64,000 nucleotides of DNA from Phaeosaccion multiseriatum (Eukaryota > Ochrophyta, other classes): NCBI GenBank assembly GCA_965112735.1, contig OZ218953.1, forward strand, positions 4,898,001 to 4,962,000, given 5' to 3'. This document shows, in pieces, positions 59,313 through 64,000 of this stretch. Each line of letters begins with the position of its first letter. The stretch's first letter is position 1. A model generated the notes under the pieces. It was not told the DNA's origin. It was given only the letters and a program-made list of their open reading frames with translations, and did not search any database. Both the position numbers and the translations under genes were made by a program.

Positions 59313-59701
59313 GAAGCCGAAAGCAGAGTCTCCGCAGACGGCAGAAGACTCGGGGTCGAGCCCCGCAGGCTGAGACCCACTGCCGCCTCTGGTGGTGTGT
59401 GCAGGGCCGCGAAGGAGGGAAAAGGCGGCGTCGAGGGGATTGCCGCCGCCCCAGCCGCGGAGTAGCGGATGTCAAACACAGGCAAAGGGTGGCACCCGAG
59501 GAGGAAGGGCAAGTGGCCAGGAGAGACAGCTTCTGGGAGGCCTGGATTTGCTCGACGCCCATCCTCCCGGCTGCTGCTGCTGCTGCTGCTGCGGTTCGCG
59601 ATTGCCGCTGCTGACCGTGCCCATCTAGAGAGTCCCTGTGGGCGTGTGAGTATAGACAGGCGCAGCAGCATCAGATGCTGCGACTGGGGAACGGACCCCA
59701 T
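52813..59701 (-). CDS. Pentatricopeptide-repeat-like protein, probably organellar
   Basis: Sixteen exons on the complement: 59701-58931, 58845-58783, 58440-58354, 58116-57760, 57488-57391, 57113-56920, 56636-56569, 56219-56128, 55845-55746, 55441-55310, 54921-54841, 54603-54506, 54113-53979, 53885-53777, 53535-53449, 53115-52813; about 924 aa, phases consistent. The C-terminal two-thirds are paired helices in the PPR style, for example TFNALLLATR, VAFAILDHMRELGVVPTEESYL, and IFQEMNHYRIIPRYTTYQIAAEVYRKWG. Such proteins bind organelle RNA. The N-terminus (MLLRLSILTRPQGLSRWARSAAA) is Arg-rich and could target the mitochondrion. Exon 1 also encodes poly-Ser and poly-Gln. Exons 1-3 are the least certain part. 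Confidence 0.75.
57557..57658. repeat. 51-bp direct duplication in intron
   Basis: GAGAGAAGAGAGAGAGACAG, then GGAGATTCAGGGAAATACAC and a CA/AAACA tail, occurs twice, starting near 57557 and 57608, nearly identical, in an intron of the PPR-like gene. Confidence 0.9.
58168..58290. repeat. (GGA)n microsatellite in intron
   Basis: About 120 bp of GGA units in the intron between the exons ending 58354 and starting 58116 of the PPR-like gene. Confidence 0.95.
58598..58678. repeat. (GAA)n microsatellite in intron
   Basis: About 25 GAA units in an intron of the PPR-like gene. Confidence 0.95.
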
Positions 59702-59875
59702 CTTCAGCCCTCTGCCGCCCATGCGATCAACCAAAAAATCTTTTCCCAACTGAAATTGATACCGCTCTCGAAGCGATCGATCCTTCGCAACGACAACGAG
59801 CGAGCCCCACACAGAAGAGGCCACAGGATCATCCTTAAACAGGAAGAGTGTTCGCTCTCTTCCCTTCCTCCCAAG
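59702..59875. promoter_or_regulatory. Putative shared divergent promoter
   Basis: 174 bp between the PPR-like gene start (-) and the cyclophilin ATG (+). No TATA box is visible. It includes the palindromic-looking TCGAAGCGATCGATCC near 59766-59782. Confidence 0.4.
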
Positions 59876-60513
59876 ATGGCAGTGACACTTCACACCTCGC
59901 TGGGAGACATGAAGATCGAGGTGTACTGTGACACCGCTCCCCGCACGGCCGAGAACTTCCTTTGCCTCGCGGCGAGCGGGGCCTACGACGACACAATCTT
60001 CCACAGGAACATTAAGGGCTTCATGGTGCAGGGGGGAGACCCCACGGGGACGGGCAAGGGGGGGGAGAGCATCTGGGGGGGCACCTTCCCGGACGAGATC
60101 CACCCCGACAACAAGCACGACCGGCGGGGCGTGGTTTCCATGGCAAACAAGGGTCCGAATACAAACAAGGCCCAGTTCTTTGTGACTTACGCAAAGCAGA
60201 CTCACCTGAACAACGTGTACACGGTGTTTGGTAAGGTCATCGATGGTATGGATGTTCTGGACGCCATGGAGAAGGTGCCTGTGGGCAAGAAGGACCGGCC
60301 CCTGCAGGAGATACTGCTCAAGAACATCACCATCCATGTAGGTGGTGGGTGTAATCATATTTGGAGCCTTTTCTCTTGTCTCTTGTCTCTTGGCTTATCT
60401 TCCGGGCATGAGAGACAGAAAGGCATGTGTCTCGTTCCTTCCTCGTCCTTCCGCCCCCTCATGCCCTGCCCCGCCCCTCCTCGCAGGCAAACCCCTTGGC
60501 GGAGGCAACATAG
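59876..60513 (+). CDS. Cyclophilin-type peptidyl-prolyl isomerase, PPIL3-like
   Basis: Two exons, 59876-60337 and 60487-60513, 162 aa, against about 161 in human PPIL3. Catalyses cis-trans isomerisation of peptidyl-proline bonds. The cyclophilin core is intact: FHRNIKGFMVQGGDPTGTG (catalytic Arg and the Gln), GVVSMANKGPNTNKAQFF, the cyclosporin-site region HLNNVYTVFGKV. The short form without extra domains, and the end ITIHANPLAE coded by a 9-codon last exon, match the PPIL3 branch, whose members sit in the spliceosome. No targeting sequence, so nuclear/cytosolic is likely. The first exon lacks introns, unlike most genes here. Confidence 0.93.
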
Positions 60514-61476
60514 AGGTCGGGAGATTGAAGCAGCAGCAGCAACAGCAGCAACAACAGCACAAGCGCAGACACTCAACACGTCGCACATCAGAGACTGTTG
60601 TTTTGCCGCAAGTGGGAGTGCGCTGGGTCTGCCAACGGGTCTCGCAGCCTGTGCCCCCCCCCGCCACTGTCAGCCGCCGTGTGGGATGACGCTGTGACCT
60701 AGAGGGGGGAAGCACGCCGGATGTTCGCCCGCAGCTTCGCAGCTTTCCGAGCAGAGCACTCGACCCACAGAGGGCAAGGGGAAGGACGCAGACCGCTAGG
60801 TCAGAAGCTCACCCCTTTTCCTGTTGACGTACAAAAAGAGGATCAGCGAAGTGCTGGTTGTTGTACCTGTTGCCCGTCACGCACGGGACAGCCGTTCGCA
60901 TGCAGCGTCCGCAAAGCCCCAAGGACACCCACAGACAGTAGCTGTGAGGCTGTGAGGCTGTGGGGCTGTGAGGGCGGCCCTACACCCTCCCGCCTCCGTC
61001 CCACTCTGCGCTACATGACTGTGGCGAGAGAGACGAAACATGCATGGGGGAGGTGCAGCGGGCTGCCGGACACGTGCGTTTGGAAGCAGTGTGCTGGGGG
61101 GGGGGGAAAGAGCGCTTTTGACGCCACAGAATGAAGAGCGCTTATGAAGCCACAGAACCTTCCATGTGCGCCTCTCCAGCGCAGAGATGAATGAGCTAAC
61201 TAACTGTGGAGCTTAATTAACACATTTGTGGTGTGCGACCGACCCCATGGTCCACCGAATTAATACACGACCCTCCCTCCGCATCTACACGCCTCTTTTG
61301 CGACCGATCCCATGGTCCACCGCATGTAATACACGCGTCCACCTCCACTTCTACGCCTCTTTCATTCTCTTCGACTTGCCCTGTCGTCTGCTGTGCTTGT
61401 CAAGATGACAGGGAAGAAAGTCACACCCTTTCGAGCGGCGCTTACGCTGGAGCGTTGGCCCATGTTACTAGTACTC
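60514..61476. other. Convergent intergenic region with tandem duplications
   Basis: Between the cyclophilin (+) and EF-hand (-) genes. It contains a GCTGTGAG-type triplication near 60941-60972, a ~29-bp tandem pair (AGAGCGCTT...GCCACAGAA) at about 61109-61160 and a 65-bp tandem pair at 61235-61364. No gene is supported. Confidence 0.6.
61235..61364. repeat. 65-bp tandem duplication
   Basis: Two head-to-tail copies beginning GCGACCGACCCCATGGTCCA (61235) and GCGACCGATCCCATGGTCCA (61300) and ending CTACACGCCTCTTTT or TTCTACGCCTCTTTC; roughly 80% identical by eye. Confidence 0.85.
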
Positions 61477-62126
61477 TTACTGCAGTCCCCCCTGGCTCTG
61501 AACCAGTTCGATGAAGCGACCATCCCTCTCAAAGTTGGCCGAAACGTCAGCAAAGCACTCCAGGAAGCACTCGAGGGTAACCTGTGCGCCTCCGTCTGCT
61601 TGTGCGTCTCGGTGCAGCTCCAAGTGAGAGAGGAAGTCGAGCTCCTCTGCCTCCTTCGAAGCTCGGCCCCTGCATCCCGATGCATCCGAATAATGGCAGC
61701 AGCTTGCTTGGAACTGCTTCTGTAGGTCCTCCACATTCAGAATACCTTTCCCTGTGTGGTGGGGTGTCGACCGATTGCGAGAGAGAGGGAATGGGTTTCA
61801 CATGAGGGTAGGGTACACAAAGTATGAAGGAAAGGGGAGAGACGAAAACGCCCTCTCCAGGCTCAGGGGGGCTTCTTCCGTCCTTCGTTCACCAACCTTC
61901 TTGGTCGAGCTTGTCGAATACGGCCTTGACAATGTCCACCCTTGGCTGCGACATGGGTCCTCTGACTCCCTTGATGATCTCATTCAAACTCACCACTCCG
62001 TTTTCGTCCACGTCAAAGTGCGCAAAAATCTGCGTTGGGCATGGGCATGGACAGACATTGGGGGCATGGGAGGCTGAGCACCGGCTGGATGGTAAGCAGC
62101 AGTAGCGCCACGAGCTACGGCAACAT

Positions 62127-62186
<60 letters not shown>

Positions 62187-63658
62187 CGTCGCGAACCCAA
62201 CTCCCTAACGCTGCCTGGGTTCTCTGTCCCGCAAGAGCCAAGACATGCACACCACTTCGTACCTTGCGGAAATCGTAATCGGAAAGGGTGAGGCCCAGTT
62301 CTTGAAGGCTCTCCTGCAGCTCACGAGGCTGCAGGAGCTTATCTCCGTCTCGGCCCGCCTCAGCCATCTTTCGGCGAATACCCAAGATTCCCACCGCCCT
62401 TACCTTCCCCTCCTCCTCCTCCTCCTCCTCCTCCTGCTCTCCCTCTGGCCGGATAGTATTTCCGCGTTTCTTCCCCGCCTCGCCTGACAGAATGGTCTCC
62501 CGCAGCTTCTGCAGACCCAAAGGAGCCCCCGGATTTTTCCGAACCTACGGGAAGACGAAAAGAAACAAAGGAGGAGGAAGATCAGGAACCAGGAAGGCGA
62601 CTGACTGGCTTGCTCACAGGCGAGTACGAGAGGAAAGAGACGTGGAACGCACCAGTGAGGATTGAAATGAGTCTGAGGCGCCCTGATTCGCCGAGATGAC
62701 GGCATCCGTCTGGAAGCGCACGGGCCGAAGCTCGTCATCCTCCACAGTCCATCGCTTACGATAGTCCGCTAGCTCCTTGTTGCTCCACTTGGGTTCGCCG
62801 TTTCTGTGTTGGAAGTCGAAACAGCGGAGGAGGATGGATGCAGGAATGGACGGAAGAGACGGGCAAATGAAAGTGAGACAGAGATGCCAAGGGAAGAGAA
62901 GCCTGGCGACAGGAAGAAGCTCTGAGAAACCAGCACACCACCCAAGCGCAGAAAACTCACCCCTTGAGGGCTACCGGAGGAGTCGAGGCCGCAGCCAACA
63001 ACGTCATATCGGGGGGGGTGAACGACTCGCGCTCGTTGGTGGTCCAGCTCTTCGCCGTCGCCGTCTTGTCGTACCTGCAGAGCAATAGCAGTAGCAGCAG
63101 CAGCAGCAGCGGCGGCGGCGGCAAAAAGCAGTGGGAGGAAGGGTAAGGAAAGGGGGGAAGGAAAATTTTGGAAAAATACAAACGAATCGCATTCCTCGCT
63201 CAACAGTCGTTGCGGCTTTCGGTATGCGGGAATAGTACGATACCTAGACAGATGGACTTACTCAATCACGTTGCTGTAATCAATCTTGGGATCGTCCTTG
63301 GGAGGCAAACCGCCGCCGTAGCGAGGTTTGGCGATGCCCACCCCGTTAGCCAGCCCCCACTCCGCAGTCGAGAGGAATTGCGGGTGAGGAAACCAAGGAG
63401 CCTGCGGAGATGTGGGTATGCGTCGGGCATTAGAAGCATGCGAGACTGAGTGGCTGGGGCTGGCGGCTGGGGGGAGCGGGGGCTGCGTGTGGAAATCACT
63501 CCTGGGGACAACTCTGTACAACTTACCCTCTCCTCCACGTGACACGGCTCCATGAGCTGTTCTTCCCAAGGCCCGCATCTGACCTTGGGGGAGTATTCTC
63601 TCTTTCCTCCCCTCAGCGCATTATTTCCTGCCATGTACTGGCCCGTGAGGAATGCCAT
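61477..63658 (-). CDS. EF-hand calcium-binding protein, calcyphosin-like
   Basis: Seven exons on the complement: 63658-63527, 63401-63262, 63074-62961, 62803-62653, 62544-62263, 62029-61897, 61751-61477; 408 aa, phases consistent. The C-terminal half has EF-hand pairs: a weak loop around GRDGDKLLQPREL, a canonical loop DVDENGVVSLNE, then FDKLDQEGKGILNVEDL, and a degenerate loop in DAQADGGAQVTLE followed by SANFERDGRFIEL. The order and the phrase FADVSANFERDG match calcyphosin-type calcium sensors. The N-terminal ~200 residues (YMAGNNALRGGKR, GPWEEQLMEP...) resemble no domain I know. One loop at least should bind calcium. Confidence 0.85.
62128..62183. repeat. (GA)n microsatellite in intron
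   Basis: About 28 GA units in the intron between the exons starting 62029 and ending 62263 of the EF-hand gene. Confidence 0.95.
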
Positions 63659-64000
63659 TTTGTCCTGTGGGGGAGGGGGCGGCGGGGCGGAGAGGGGGGC
63701 AGCAGCGCCAGCGTCGCTCGTCCAGCAGAGGCGCAGCAGCTGCTCGCTCAAGCAGCACCAGCACCAGCACCAGCAGGAGCAGAACCAAGCAAACCTCCAC
63801 CAGCAGCAGTAAGGAAAGGAGGAAGGGAAAAAAAAGGATCTGAAACTGTCCCCGAGGGGGCATTGCTTGAGCCAGGGCCTAGAGAAAAAAAAGACGCATT
63901 CACATAGAGCATAGGGGCGAGAGAGTAGGCACAGGCGCCTTCCTCTGCAGAGGAAATTGTAGCTTGGGAGAAAAGAGAGGGTGAGTAGGGGCAGGAGAGT
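63659..64000. other. Region upstream of the EF-hand gene, to window end
   Basis: Should hold the EF-hand gene promoter. A CAGCAC/CAGCAG-rich stretch at about 63725-63810 is the only notable feature; no gene is supported. Confidence 0.4.

Noticed and set aside
58910-60358. 482-codon minus-strand open frame across the cyclophilin gene
   Set aside because: The part beyond 59701 is antisense to the conserved cyclophilin exon; only 58931-59701 was kept, as exon 1 of the PPR-like gene.

Overview
This is nuclear DNA of an intron-rich eukaryotic alga. Seventeen protein-coding genes can be modelled by joining reading frames across GT-AG introns whose phases agree at every junction: about 97 introns, mostly 60-600 bp and rich in microsatellites. 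Two proteins, an aldo/keto reductase and a J-domain protein, begin with a signal peptide followed by an aromatic residue (AWAP, EAFYAV). That is the bipartite plastid presequence of algae with a secondary red plastid, so a photosynthetic stramenopile (ochrophyte) is the best guess. The species cannot be named from this window.

Layout, left to right. 1-2373 (+): 3' part of a PHD-finger gene. 2911-5209 (+): plastid aldo/keto reductase. 6331-9605 (-): FG-GAP repeat membrane protein. 9729-10886 (+): small unrecognised five-exon gene. 11291-13323 (-): zinc alcohol dehydrogenase. 13468-22315 (+): second-largest subunit of RNA polymerase I, 16 exons. 22433-24847 (-): plastid J-domain protein with a 5S rRNA gene (23563-23680, -) inside an intron. 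25366-32970 (-): 18-exon Patched/NPC1-type membrane protein. 33479-35884 (+): coiled-coil protein. 36331-38285 (+): GTP cyclohydrolase I. 39025-42067 (-): mitochondrial malate dehydrogenase, with one GC-AG intron. 43031-44710 (-): RING-finger protein. 44841-46617 (+): steroid 5-alpha-reductase family protein. 48247-52342 (+): Gln/Gly-rich protein with an unfamiliar Cys/His-rich block. 52813-59701 (-): 16-exon PPR-like protein. 59876-60513 (+): PPIL3-type cyclophilin. 61477-63658 (-): EF-hand calcyphosin-like protein.

The genes are unrelated housekeeping and regulatory functions; no pathway cluster or defence system is visible. Many are arranged as close divergent pairs sharing 120-170 bp of upstream DNA (9605/9729, 13323/13468, 44710/44841, 59701/59876). 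A short GC-rich hairpin repeat recurs at four intergenic sites (about 2641, 36157, 42521 and 47341) and in no gene. Many introns carry microsatellites that begin at the 5' splice site. Exon limits were placed by eye from splice consensus, frame and protein similarity; no transcript data were available.
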